Shown: positions 49,950 to 60,173 of the stretch, in pieces
Layout of the letters: the number at the start of each line of letters is the position of its first letter
Position numbering within the stretch: the first letter of the stretch is position 1
Source: Pseudomonas sp. efr-133-TYG-5
GTDB lineage: Bacteria > Pseudomonadota > Gammaproteobacteria > Pseudomonadales > Pseudomonadaceae
NCBI RefSeq assembly: GCF_030209175.1
Contig: NZ_JARVSM010000001.1
Coordinates: 992,001-1,056,000, forward strand
Direction: 5' to 3'
Length of the DNA stretch: 64,000 nt
Translations under genes and position numbers: made by a program
The notes under the pieces: model-generated
The model's input: the letters and a program-made list of their open reading frames with translations, nothing else
What the model was told of the DNA's origin: nothing
The model's database searches: none

Positions 49950-50044
49950 CGCCATCGCTGGCAAGCCAGCTCCCACAGGTTTTGAGTGAACTCATGGTTT
50001 GTGTACGACTTGATCCTTGTGGGAGCTGGCTGCCAGCGATGGGT
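49950..50044. repeat. REP pair
   Basis: Inverted copies lie at 49951-49979 (gccatcgctggcaagccagct) and 50017-50044 (ttgtgggagctggctgccagc), between the carbamoyl hydrolase and permease genes, which are co-directional. Confidence 0.8.
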
Positions 50045-50051
50045 CCCTCAG

Positions 50052-51536
50052 TCACACCGCCGATTTCACGACCGAAGGCTGTGCCCGCATCGCACACAAC
50101 CCGTAATAGATCAGGCCGCCCAGCGCCGAGCCGGTAAACCAGCCATAGCTGTAGAACCAGCTGAACGCATCGCTGCCCAGCGACAGCAGGGTCAACACCA
50201 CCGGCACGCCGAACGCGATGAAACCGGCCCAGTTCCACGCCGGGTAGACGTCATCGCGATAGAGTCCGGCGAGGTCCAGTTGCTGCTTCTTGATCAGGAA
50301 ATAATCCACCACCATGATCCCGGCAATCGGCCCGAGCAGGCTGGAATAGCCCAGCAGCCAGTTCGAATAGACGGTTTCCAGGCTGACGTCGGAAACGATC
50401 AGGCCGAGTTTTTTCAGCAGCTCGTGGGCCATCAGCGCCAGGCCGACAAAACCGGTGAGGATCACTGCTTTGCTGCGGTTGATGACTTTCGGCGCAATGT
50501 TCTGGAAGTCGTTGGTCGGCGAGACGATGTTCGCCGCGGTGTTGGTCGACAGCGTGGCGATGATGATCAGCGCCATGGCCACCGCGACCCACACCGGGCT
50601 CTGGATATGGCCGATCAGACTGACCGGGTCGGAGACGCTGACGCCCACCAGTTTCACCGAGGCCGCGGTCATCACCACACCCAGTGCGGCGAACAGGAAC
50701 ATGGTCAGCGGCAGGCCGAAAATCTGCCCGAGAATCTGGTCTTTCTGGCTCTTGGCGTAGCGGCTGAAGTCCGGGATGTTCAGCGACAGCGTGGCCCAGA
50801 AACCGACCATCGCCGTCAGCCCGGCGGCGAAGTAACTGACCACACTGGCGCCTTCCGGACGCTTGGGTGGAATCGCCAGCAACTCGGTCATCGACACGTT
50901 GGGCATCGCCCACACCAGCAGGCCGACGCCGACCGCCACCAGCAAGGGCGCGGACAGGGTTTCCAGCCACTTGATCGATTCGGCGCCGCGAATCACCACC
51001 CACAGGTTGAGCGTCCAGAAAATCATGAAGCCGATCACCTCCCCCGTCCCGCCGAGGGATTTCCAGCCCTCGAACACCGAACCGAGAAACAGGTGAATGG
51101 CCAGCCCGCCGAACATGGTCTGGATGCCGAACCAGCCGCACGCCACCAGCGCGCGGATCAGGCACGGCACGTTGGAACCGAGAATGCCGAACGACGACCG
51201 CAGCAGCACCGGGAACGGGATGCCGTACTTGGTGCCGGGAAACGCATTCAGCGTCAGAGGGATGAGCACAATGATGTTGGCAAACAGAATCGCCAGCAGT
51301 GCCTCGCCGACGCTCAGACCGAAATACGCGGTGAGCACGCCACCGAGGGTGTAGGTCGGCACGCAGATCGACATGCCGACCCACAGCGCAGTGATGTGCC
51401 ATTTGTTCCAGGTTCGTTCGCGCACCTTGGTGGGTGCCATGTCGTGGTTGTAACGGGGACTGTCGAGGACGTCGCTGCCGGCTTCGAGTTCGAACAAGCC
51501 GTCGCGCTCGGTCACTTGCGATCTGTTCTGTTGCAT
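50052..51536 (-). CDS. NCS1 family permease (cytosine/uracil/allantoin/hydantoin type)
   Basis: The 494-residue protein has about twelve membrane segments and NCS1 motifs: WNKWHITALWVGMSICVPTYTLGG, FPVLLRSSFGILGSNVPCLIRALVACGWFGIQ and FWATLSLNIPDFSRYAKSQ. Members import uracil, thymine, allantoin or hydantoins by proton or sodium symport. Its place in the reductive pyrimidine locus argues for uracil or dihydropyrimidine uptake. It is upstream of the carbamoyl hydrolase on the same strand and divergent from dihydropyrimidinase, sharing the control region at 51537-52159. Confidence 0.9.
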   Translation of the reverse strand: MQQNRSQVTERDGLFELEAGSDVLDSPRYNHDMAPTKVRERTWNKWHITALWVGMSICVPTYTLGGVLTAYFGLSVGEALLAILFANIIVLIPLTLNAFPGTKYGIPFPVLLRSSFGILGSNVPCLIRALVACGWFGIQTMFGGLAIHLFLGSVFEGWKSLGGTGEVIGFMIFWTLNLWVVIRGAESIKWLETLSAPLLVAVGVGLLVWAMPNVSMTELLAIPPKRPEGASVVSYFAAGLTAMVGFWATLSLNIPDFSRYAKSQKDQILGQIFGLPLTMFLFAALGVVMTAASVKLVGVSVSDPVSLIGHIQSPVWVAVAMALIIIATLSTNTAANIVSPTNDFQNIAPKVINRSKAVILTGFVGLALMAHELLKKLGLIVSDVSLETVYSNWLLGYSSLLGPIAGIMVVDYFLIKKQQLDLAGLYRDDVYPAWNWAGFIAFGVPVVLTLLSLGSDAFSWFYSYGWFTGSALGGLIYYGLCAMRAQPSVVKSAV

Positions 51537-53599
<2,063 letters not shown>

Positions 53600-53608
53600 A
53601 ATCCAGGC

Positions 53609-53688
53609 CTTCGGCCTTCGCGAGCAGGCTCGCTCCCACATTTGAAATGCATTCCCCTGTGGGAGCGAGCCTGCTCGCGAAGAGGCCC
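53609..53688. repeat. REP pair (GTGGGAGCGAGCC family)
   Basis: Inverted copies ttcgcgagcaggctcgctcc at 53619 and ctgtgggagcgagcctgctcg at 53657 lie between hydA and preT, which are co-directional. Confidence 0.85.
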
Positions 53689-53756
53689 TCCCTAACGACA
53701 CAAAAACCACTGCCCGACAGAGGCAGAGAACCTCAATAACCGTGAGGCAAAAAACC

Positions 53757-55124
53757 GTGATCGAGACCCTGAACCATCTCCCGCATCCGCACGAAAGTGC
53801 GGCCGCCCTCGCCGGCCATTTCACTGATCTGGCGCCACCGCTCAACGCCCGGCAGGCACACCTGGAAGCCTCGCGCTGCCTGTATTGCTACGATGCGCCG
53901 TGCGTGAATGCGTGCCCGAGTGAAATCGATATTCCCTCGTTCATTCGCAATATCCATCAGGACAACGTGCCCGGTGCGGCGCAGAAAATCCTCTCGGCGA
54001 ACATCCTCGGCGGCAGTTGCGCGCGAGTCTGCCCGACGGAAATCCTCTGCCAGCAAGCCTGCGTGCGCAACAACGCCCAGGAATGCGCGCCGGTGCTCAT
54101 CGGCCTGCTGCAGCGCTATGCCGTGGACAACGCCCACTTCAACGAACACCCGTTCAAGCGCGCCGCTGCTACCGGCAAACGCATCGCCGTGGTCGGCGCC
54201 GGCCCCGCTGGTTTGTCCTGTGCCCACCGCAGCGCCATGCACGGCCATGACGTGGTGATTTTCGAAGCGCGGCAGAAGGCTGGTGGCCTCAATGAATACG
54301 GGATCGCCAAGTACAAACTGGTCGACGACTACGCGCAGCGCGAACTGGATTTTCTCCTGCAGATCGGCGGCATCGAAATCCGCCACGGGCAGAAACTCGG
54401 CGACAACCTCAGCCTCAGCGAATTGCACCAGCAGTTCGACGCGGTGTTCCTCGGCCTCGGCCTCAACGCCAGCAAACAACTCGGCCTGCCCCACGAGGAC
54501 GCCCCCGGCCTGCTCGCCGCCACCGATTACATCCGCGAACTGCGCCAGGCCGATGACCTCACGCAACTGCCGCTGGCCGAACGCTGCATCGTCCTCGGCG
54601 CCGGCAACACCGCAATCGACATGGCCGTGCAAATGGCCCGCCTCGGGGCCCGTGACGTCAATCTGGTGTACCGCCGAGGTGCGGCGGACATGGGCGCCAC
54701 CGGCCACGAACAGGACATCGCCAAGGCCAATCAGGTGCGCCTGCTGACCTGGGCGCAACCGCAGGAAGTTCTGCTCGACGCGCAGGGCCGGGTGCGCGGC
54801 ATGCGTTTCGCCCGCACCCATCTGGTCGACGGGCGCCTGCAAACCACTGGGGAAACCTTCGAGCTGGCCGCCGACGCGATCTTCAAAGCCATCGGCCAGG
54901 CCTTCGACAGCAGCGCCCTCGCCGACCCGTTGGCGCGCGAACTCAAGCGTCAGGGCGAGCGGATCGAGGTCGACGACAACCTGCGTACCAGCATCCCCGG
55001 GGTGTATGCCGGCGGCGACTGCACCAGTCTCGACCAGGACTTGACCGTGCAAGCCGTACAACACGGCAAGCGCGCCGCCGAGGCGATCAACGCTCAACTG
55101 ATGCTCAATGTGGAGGCTGCATAA
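53757..55124 (+). CDS. preT: NAD-dependent dihydropyrimidine dehydrogenase subunit PreT
   Basis: The protein of 455 residues has N-terminal cysteines for two [4Fe-4S] clusters (CLYCYDAPCVNACPSE and CARVCPTEILCQQAC), then a two-nucleotide FAD/NAD(H) domain pair with VVGAGPAGLSCAH and VLGAGNTAIDMAV and the closing IPGVYAGGDCTS. It is the flavoprotein partner of PreA that passes electrons from NADH to reduce uracil or thymine. I chose the GTG at 53757 because GAGG lies nine bases upstream; the GTG at 53742 in the same frame lacks such a site. preA begins at the next base after its stop. Confidence 0.93.
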   Translation: MIETLNHLPHPHESAAALAGHFTDLAPPLNARQAHLEASRCLYCYDAPCVNACPSEIDIPSFIRNIHQDNVPGAAQKILSANILGGSCARVCPTEILCQQACVRNNAQECAPVLIGLLQRYAVDNAHFNEHPFKRAAATGKRIAVVGAGPAGLSCAHRSAMHGHDVVIFEARQKAGGLNEYGIAKYKLVDDYAQRELDFLLQIGGIEIRHGQKLGDNLSLSELHQQFDAVFLGLGLNASKQLGLPHEDAPGLLAATDYIRELRQADDLTQLPLAERCIVLGAGNTAIDMAVQMARLGARDVNLVYRRGAADMGATGHEQDIAKANQVRLLTWAQPQEVLLDAQGRVRGMRFARTHLVDGRLQTTGETFELAADAIFKAIGQAFDSSALADPLARELKRQGERIEVDDNLRTSIPGVYAGGDCTSLDQDLTVQAVQHGKRAAEAINAQLMLNVEAA

Positions 55125-56399
55125 ATGGCCGATCTGTCGATTGTCTTCGCTGGCATCAAAGCGCCCAATCCGTTCTGGCTGGCCTCCGCGCCGCCGACCG
55201 ACAAGGCCTACAACGTGGTGCGCGCCTTCGAGGCCGGCTGGGGCGGCGTGGTCTGGAAAACCCTCGGTGAAGACCCGGCGGCGGTCAATGTGTCGTCGCG
55301 CTACTCGGCGCATTACGGCAACAACCGCGAAGTGCTGGGCATCAACAACATCGAACTGATCACCGACCGCTCGCTGGAGATCAACCTGCGCGAAATCACT
55401 CAGGTGAAGAAGGATTGGCCGGACCGTGCGCTGATCGTCTCGCTGATGGTGCCGTGCGTCGAGGAATCGTGGAAACACATCCTGCCGCTGGTGGAAGCCA
55501 CCGGGGCCGACGGCATCGAGCTGAATTTCGGCTGCCCGCACGGCATGCCCGAACGCGGCATGGGCGCGGCGGTCGGCCAGGTGCCGGAATATGTCGAGCA
55601 AGTGACGCGCTGGTGCAAGACCTATTGTTCGCTGCCGGTGATCGTCAAGCTGACTCCCAATATCACTGACATCCGCGTCGCCGCCCGCGCCGCGCATCGC
55701 GGTGGTGCGGACGCGGTGTCGTTGATCAACACCATCAACTCAATCACCAGCGTCGACCTCCAGCACATGGTCGCGCTGCCCACCGTCGGCAGCAAAAGCA
55801 CGCATGGCGGTTACTGTGGCTCGGCGGTCAAACCGATTGCGCTGAACATGGTCGCCGAGATCGCCCGCGACCCGCAGACCCAGGGCCTGCCGATCTGTGG
55901 CATCGGGGGCATCGGCAGCTGGCGCGATGCGGCGGAGTTCATCGCGCTGGGCAGCGGCGCGGTGCAGGTGTGCACCGCGGCAATGCTGCATGGTTTCCGG
56001 ATTGTCGAGGAAATGCAGGATGGCCTGTCGCGCTGGATGGACAGTCAGGGCTACGCCAGCATCGCCGACTTTTCCGGGCGCGCGGTGGGCAACACCACGG
56101 ACTGGAAGTACCTCGATATCAACTATCAGGTAATCGCGAAAATCGACCAGGCGGCGTGCATCGGTTGCGGGCGTTGCCACATCGCTTGCGAGGACACTTC
56201 GCACCAGGCGATCAGCAGCCTGCGTCAGGCTGACGGTACGCATAAATATGAAGTGATCGATGCCGAGTGCGTGGGCTGCAATCTGTGCCAGATCACCTGC
56301 CCGGTGCAGGACTGCATCGAGATGGTGCCGATGGACACGGGCAAGCCGTTCCTGGACTGGAATCATGATCCGCGCAACCCGTACCACGTCTCTGCTTAA
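55125..56399 (+). CDS. preA: NAD-dependent dihydropyrimidine dehydrogenase subunit PreA
   Basis: The 424-residue protein has an FMN-binding dihydroorotate/dihydropyrimidine dehydrogenase-type TIM barrel (LSIVFAGIKAPNPFWLASAPPTDK, LNFGCPHGMPERGMG, IVKLTPNITD, GIGGIGSW). Its C-terminus carries two [4Fe-4S] motifs, CIGCGRCHIACEDTSHQ and CVGCNLCQITCPVQDCIEM. With PreT it reduces uracil to dihydrouracil, the first reductive step. The order barrel then ferredoxin is as in E. coli PreA. Confidence 0.94.
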   Translation: MADLSIVFAGIKAPNPFWLASAPPTDKAYNVVRAFEAGWGGVVWKTLGEDPAAVNVSSRYSAHYGNNREVLGINNIELITDRSLEINLREITQVKKDWPDRALIVSLMVPCVEESWKHILPLVEATGADGIELNFGCPHGMPERGMGAAVGQVPEYVEQVTRWCKTYCSLPVIVKLTPNITDIRVAARAAHRGGADAVSLINTINSITSVDLQHMVALPTVGSKSTHGGYCGSAVKPIALNMVAEIARDPQTQGLPICGIGGIGSWRDAAEFIALGSGAVQVCTAAMLHGFRIVEEMQDGLSRWMDSQGYASIADFSGRAVGNTTDWKYLDINYQVIAKIDQAACIGCGRCHIACEDTSHQAISSLRQADGTHKYEVIDAECVGCNLCQITCPVQDCIEMVPMDTGKPFLDWNHDPRNPYHVSA

Positions 56400-56420
56400 G
56401 GTCGGCGGCGTCTGACCCGA

Positions 56421-56492
56421 CGTTTCGCGAGCAGGCTCACTCCCACATTTGCAATGCATTCCCCTGTGGGGGGCGAGCCTGCTCGCGAATGA
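56421..56492. repeat. REP pair (GTGGGAGCGAGCC family)
   Basis: Copies at 56421-56449 (acgtttcgcgagcaggctcac) and 56462-56492 lie between the convergent preA and the TetR gene. The second copy carries extra G residues (ctgtggggggcgagcc). Confidence 0.8.
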
Positions 56493-56514
56493 GCCATCGG
56501 TTGCAAGCCATCCT

Positions 56515-57135
56515 TCAAGGCTCCAGCCCGATCCCCCGCAGGATCACACCGGTCACCGTCTGCACCGCCCGCTCGAACTGCATGTCCGACAGCGGCTGAT
56601 GGTCATTGAGAATGTTCACCTGGTGATCGAAATCGGCGTAGTGCTGAGTCGACGCCCAGATCATGTACAGCAGGCTCGACGGCTCCACCGCCAGGATACG
56701 TTTGTCCTCCACCCACTGGCGGATCTTCGCCTCTTTCATCTTCGCCCAGTCGTACAGGCTGGCGTCCAGCGCCTCGCCGAGGGTCGGGGCGCCGTGGATG
56801 ATTTCGTTGGCCCAGACTTTCGAACCGTACGGGCGACTGCGCGAGTGGTTCATCTTGGCGCGGATATAGCTGCTGAGCACCACCCGCGGATCGTCGAACA
56901 TCTCGAAGCACAGCGCGTCCTGCTTCCACACTTCGAGCAGGTCGAACAGTACCGCGCTGTACAGCTCACTCTTGGTGCTGAAGTAGTAATGCAGATTGGA
57001 GCGCGGCAGTTGCACCTCGGCAGCGATGTCGGCCATGGCCGTGCCGCCGAAACCTTTTTCGGCGAATACCTTTTCCGCCGCCAGGAGGATTTTCTCGACG
57101 TTACTGCGACGGATCTCGATCTTGTGATTGCCCAT
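56515..57135 (-). CDS. TetR family regulator, RutR-like
   Basis: The 206-residue protein has a TetR HTH (NVEKILLAAEKVFAEKGFGGTAMADIAAEVQLPRSNLHYYFSTKSELY in part) and a RutR-type C-terminal domain (ASLYDWAKMKEAKIRQWVEDKRILAVEPSSLLYMIWASTQHYADF). RutR of E. coli senses uracil and thymine and controls pyrimidine degradation. Position next to preA makes it the likely regulator of this locus, perhaps at the palindromes in 51537-52159. Confidence 0.9.
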   Translation of the reverse strand: MGNHKIEIRRSNVEKILLAAEKVFAEKGFGGTAMADIAAEVQLPRSNLHYYFSTKSELYSAVLFDLLEVWKQDALCFEMFDDPRVVLSSYIRAKMNHSRSRPYGSKVWANEIIHGAPTLGEALDASLYDWAKMKEAKIRQWVEDKRILAVEPSSLLYMIWASTQHYADFDHQVNILNDHQPLSDMQFERAVQTVTGVILRGIGLEP

Positions 57136-57281
57136 GTGGGCTCCCTGACGACAACGTTGTTGAAGACTAGCATCCGCTCAGGCACGCGGGCGACAGGCGA
57201 GAACGATTCTTCACACACAGCGGCTTTTTTCTGGTTTAGGATCGCCCCCCTTCTCCTTGCGTTGCCTGAAGGACCCTGCCC

Positions 57282-57716
57282 ATGAACATTCGCAAACGCA
57301 TCGCCGCGGACGATCCGCAGCTCGCCGCGCTGTGGGAACGCTCGGTACGCGCCACGCATGATTTCCTCCCCGAGGACGACATCTTCCGCCTGCTGCCGCT
57401 GGTACGCGACGCCTACCTGCCGGCGCTCGATGTCTGGGTCGCGGAAAACCCCGACCAGACCCCGGCCGGCTTCATCGCCACCGACGCGGACACCGTGCAA
57501 ATGCTGTTTATCGATCCGGCCCGACGCGGTCAGGGCGTTGGCCGCCGGCTGCTCGATCACGTCGCCCGCCCGCTGCTCAAGGTCGACGTCAACGAACAGA
57601 ATCCGCAGGCCCACGGCTTCTACCTGCACTACGGTTTCGAAGACATCGGCCGCTCGCCGCTCGATGGCGAAGGCCGGCCGTTTCCGGTCATTCATATGCG
57701 CCTGAAGTCGTCGTAA
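57282..57716 (+). CDS. GNAT family N-acetyltransferase
   Basis: The 144-residue protein begins MNIRKRIAADDPQLAALWERSVRATHDFL and carries the acetyl-CoA loop LFIDPARRGQGVGRRLLDHV, with KVDVNEQNPQAHGFYLHYGFEDIGRS as the closing GNAT strands. It resembles the YjaB-type small acetyltransferases. The acceptor is unknown. It precedes copC by 43 bases and may be an independent gene. Confidence 0.9.
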   Translation: MNIRKRIAADDPQLAALWERSVRATHDFLPEDDIFRLLPLVRDAYLPALDVWVAENPDQTPAGFIATDADTVQMLFIDPARRGQGVGRRLLDHVARPLLKVDVNEQNPQAHGFYLHYGFEDIGRSPLDGEGRPFPVIHMRLKSS

Positions 57717-57759
57717 AAGGCTACGCTGTGTGTCGTCATTCACTGAAAGGGAATTGCCC

Positions 57760-58122
57760 ATGACACTGAAAAAACTGCTCGGCACCAGCACCCTGCTGGC
57801 GACGCTGTTCATCACCTCGCAGGCGTTTGCCCACGCGCACCTGAAAAGCCAGACCCCGGCTGCCGACAGCAGCGTCGCCGCACCCAGCGAACTGCGCCTG
57901 GTGTTTTCCGAAGGCGTCGAGGCCAGCTTCACCAAGGTCATTGTCACTCGCGACGGCGAGCCGGTGAAGGTCAAGCCGCTGACCACCGACGGCGACAAGA
58001 AGACCCTGATCGTCACGCCCGAAGCGCCGCTGACCGCCGGCCAGTACAAGGTCGAATGGCACGCGGTGTCGGTCGACACGCACAAGAGCGAAGGCGCCTA
58101 CCAGTTCAAGGTCGGCCAGTAA
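57760..58122 (+). CDS. copC: Periplasmic copper-binding protein CopC
   Basis: The 120-residue precursor has a signal peptide ending AFA before HAHLKSQTPAADS; the mature N-terminal His is the canonical CopC copper(II) ligand. EWHAVSVDTHKSEGAYQFKV supplies further His/Asp ligands (the conserved D.H). It binds Cu(II) in the periplasm and works with CopD. CopD begins three bases after its stop. No copA or copB gene is present. Confidence 0.93.
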   Translation: MTLKKLLGTSTLLATLFITSQAFAHAHLKSQTPAADSSVAAPSELRLVFSEGVEASFTKVIVTRDGEPVKVKPLTTDGDKKTLIVTPEAPLTAGQYKVEWHAVSVDTHKSEGAYQFKVGQ

Positions 58123-58125
58123 CTC

Positions 58126-58980
58126 ATGAGTGAAGCGCTGGTGCTGTGCCGTTTTGTGCATTTCATCGTGGTGCTGCTGCTGTTCGGGGTCTGGCTGTTC
58201 CGCCCGCTGCTGCTCACCCGTGAGGCACCGGAGCTGGACCGGCATCTGGCGCGACTGGTGCGTTGGTTGACGGCCACTGCACTGGCCAGCGGCATTGCCT
58301 GGGCGCTGTTGATCACCGCGAGCATGGCCGGTTCGACGGCGGCGGCGTTCGACCCGAACACGCTTGCTGTGGTGCTGGGCAATACGTTTTTCGGCCAGGT
58401 GTGGCGCTGGCATCTGCTGATCAATGCGCTACTGCTGGCATTGCTGTTCACACCGTGGCGTTCAAACCTGGCATTACGGCTGGGCTTGAGCGGTGCGCTG
58501 CTGGCAACGCTGGCGCCGGTCGGTCACGGGGCGATGCTCGATGGCTTGAGCGGGCAACTGCTGATTCTCAACCAGCTCATCCACCTCACCTGCGTCGCCG
58601 CGTGGCTCGGCGGGCTGTTGCTGCTGCTGATGATCTTGCGTCAGCCGAGTGAGCCGCGTGCTGTGTTGCGACGCTTCAGCGGTGTCGGATACTGGCTGGT
58701 GACCGGGCTGCTGATCACCGGGTTGATCAACGTGCGCGTGCTGACCGGCCAGTGGTGGCCGACGCCGCTGTTCAGCGGCTTTGCCCTGATTCTGCTGATC
58801 AAGGCGACGCTGGTGCTGGGCATGCTCGCACTGGCGTTGTTCAACCGCTTGCGGATCGATGATTGCCAACAGCGGATGGGCGCGCTCAAACGCAGTGTGG
58901 TCATGGAGTGGTTGTTGGGGGTGGGCGCTGTGGCGGCCGTCTCGCTGCTCGGGACCCTGCCGCCGATGATCGCGGCCTGA
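58126..58980 (+). CDS. copD: Copper uptake membrane protein CopD
   Basis: The 284-residue protein has about eight membrane segments and the CopD/YcnJ family pattern: CRFVHFIVVLLLFGVWLFRP, FFGQVWRWHLLINALLL, HLTCVAAWLGGLLLLLM and RRFSGVGYWLVTGLLITGLINVRVL. The intramembrane histidines (HF, WHL, LIHLTC) may carry copper across the inner membrane with CopC as donor. Confidence 0.9.
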   Translation: MSEALVLCRFVHFIVVLLLFGVWLFRPLLLTREAPELDRHLARLVRWLTATALASGIAWALLITASMAGSTAAAFDPNTLAVVLGNTFFGQVWRWHLLINALLLALLFTPWRSNLALRLGLSGALLATLAPVGHGAMLDGLSGQLLILNQLIHLTCVAAWLGGLLLLLMILRQPSEPRAVLRRFSGVGYWLVTGLLITGLINVRVLTGQWWPTPLFSGFALILLIKATLVLGMLALALFNRLRIDDCQQRMGALKRSVVMEWLLGVGAVAAVSLLGTLPPMIAA

Positions 58981-59030
58981 ACCCAGCGCAGACCCCTTGC
59001 AGGAGTGCGCCTGCAAAGGATCTGCTGCGA

Positions 59031-60173
59031 TCAGTGCGGTTGTGTGTCGCCCGCTGCGGTGTCGATGCTGACCACCACCGACATCCCCGGACGCAGCCGT
59101 TCGATCTCCTGCTGATCCGGATCGATGGTGATCCGCACCGGCACCCGCTGGGCGATTTTCACGAAGTTGCCGGTGGCGTTGTCCGCCTGCAACAGGGCGA
59201 ATTCGGAACCGGTGCCCGGCGAGATGTGCTGCACATGCCCGGTGAAGCGCCGGTGGTTCAAGGCATCGACGGTAAAATGCACCGGTTGCCCGACCCGCAC
59301 GTTGTTCATCTGGGTTTCCTTCATGTTGGCGATCACCCACTTCTGGTCCGGCACCAGCGCCATCAGTTGGGCCCCGGAGTTGACGTAGGCACCGAGGCGC
59401 ACGCCGATCTGGCCGAGCTGACCGTCGCGCGGGGCGTAGATGCGCGTATTCGACAGGTCGATCCGCGCCAGTTGCACCGCCGCTTCGGCACTGGCCACCG
59501 CCGCCTCCAGCGAGCCGCGGTTGACGATCACCGTTTGCAGGTCCTGACGGGCGATTTCCAGATTGGCCTTCGCCTGCGCCACCGCCGCGACGCTTTGCGC
59601 ATTGGCCGCCAGCGCCACGTCCATCTCGCGCTTGGACACCGAGCCGTCACGCACCAGTTCTTTGTTGCGGCGCAGGTCAGCCTCGCTCTTGCGCAACTGC
59701 GCTTCGCTGTCGGCCTGGACCGCCTGGCGCAACTTGATCGTGGCTTCGGCGCTGTTGCGCTGCTGCACGACGTTGGCCAGCGCCGCTTTCTGCACCGCCA
59801 GTTGCGCCAGCGACTGATCGAGGCGCTGCTGATAGATGCGGTCATCGAGCCGCACCAGCAGGTCGCCGGCCTTCACAAACTGGAAGTCCTGCACCGGCAC
59901 CTCGAAGACATAGCCGCTGAGCTGCGGGCCGATGATCGTCACCTGCCCGCGCACCAGGGCATTTTCAGTGGTTTCCACCGCGCTGCTGAACGGTGGCAGT
60001 TGCCAGGCGTACAACACGATCAGCACGCCGACAATGGCGATCGCGGCAAAGCCCAGCGACGAAATGATCCGCACCCGCAGCGAGCGCGGCTCGGTGTTCG
60101 GCGAGGACGGCGGTGCCACGCCTTCCGGGGTGGCGGCGATGGCATTGGTGGTTGTGGTGGTCGGTTCGGTCAT
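59031..60173 (-). CDS. HlyD/EmrA-type membrane fusion protein
   Basis: The 380-residue protein has one N-terminal membrane segment (ISSLGFAAIAIVGVLIVLYAWQL), a lipoyl/barrel-sandwich region (GQVTIIGPQLSGYVFEVPVQDFQFVKAGDLLVRLDD), a long coiled-coil hairpin (about 105-205) and the closing beta-barrel with IYAPRDGQLGQIGVRLGAYVN. This is the periplasmic adaptor of an EmrAB-type pump. Its start overlaps the stop of the permease gene by four bases. No outer-membrane channel gene is adjacent. Confidence 0.9.
   Translation of the reverse strand: MTEPTTTTTNAIAATPEGVAPPSSPNTEPRSLRVRIISSLGFAAIAIVGVLIVLYAWQLPPFSSAVETTENALVRGQVTIIGPQLSGYVFEVPVQDFQFVKAGDLLVRLDDRIYQQRLDQSLAQLAVQKAALANVVQQRNSAEATIKLRQAVQADSEAQLRKSEADLRRNKELVRDGSVSKREMDVALAANAQSVAAVAQAKANLEIARQDLQTVIVNRGSLEAAVASAEAAVQLARIDLSNTRIYAPRDGQLGQIGVRLGAYVNSGAQLMALVPDQKWVIANMKETQMNNVRVGQPVHFTVDALNHRRFTGHVQHISPGTGSEFALLQADNATGNFVKIAQRVPVRITIDPDQQEIERLRPGMSVVVSIDTAAGDTQPH

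Noticed and set aside
58995..59019. Terminator for copD (CCTTGCAGG/CCTGCAAAGG)
   Set aside because: The stem is present but there is no T-run on either side, so I did not list it as a terminator.
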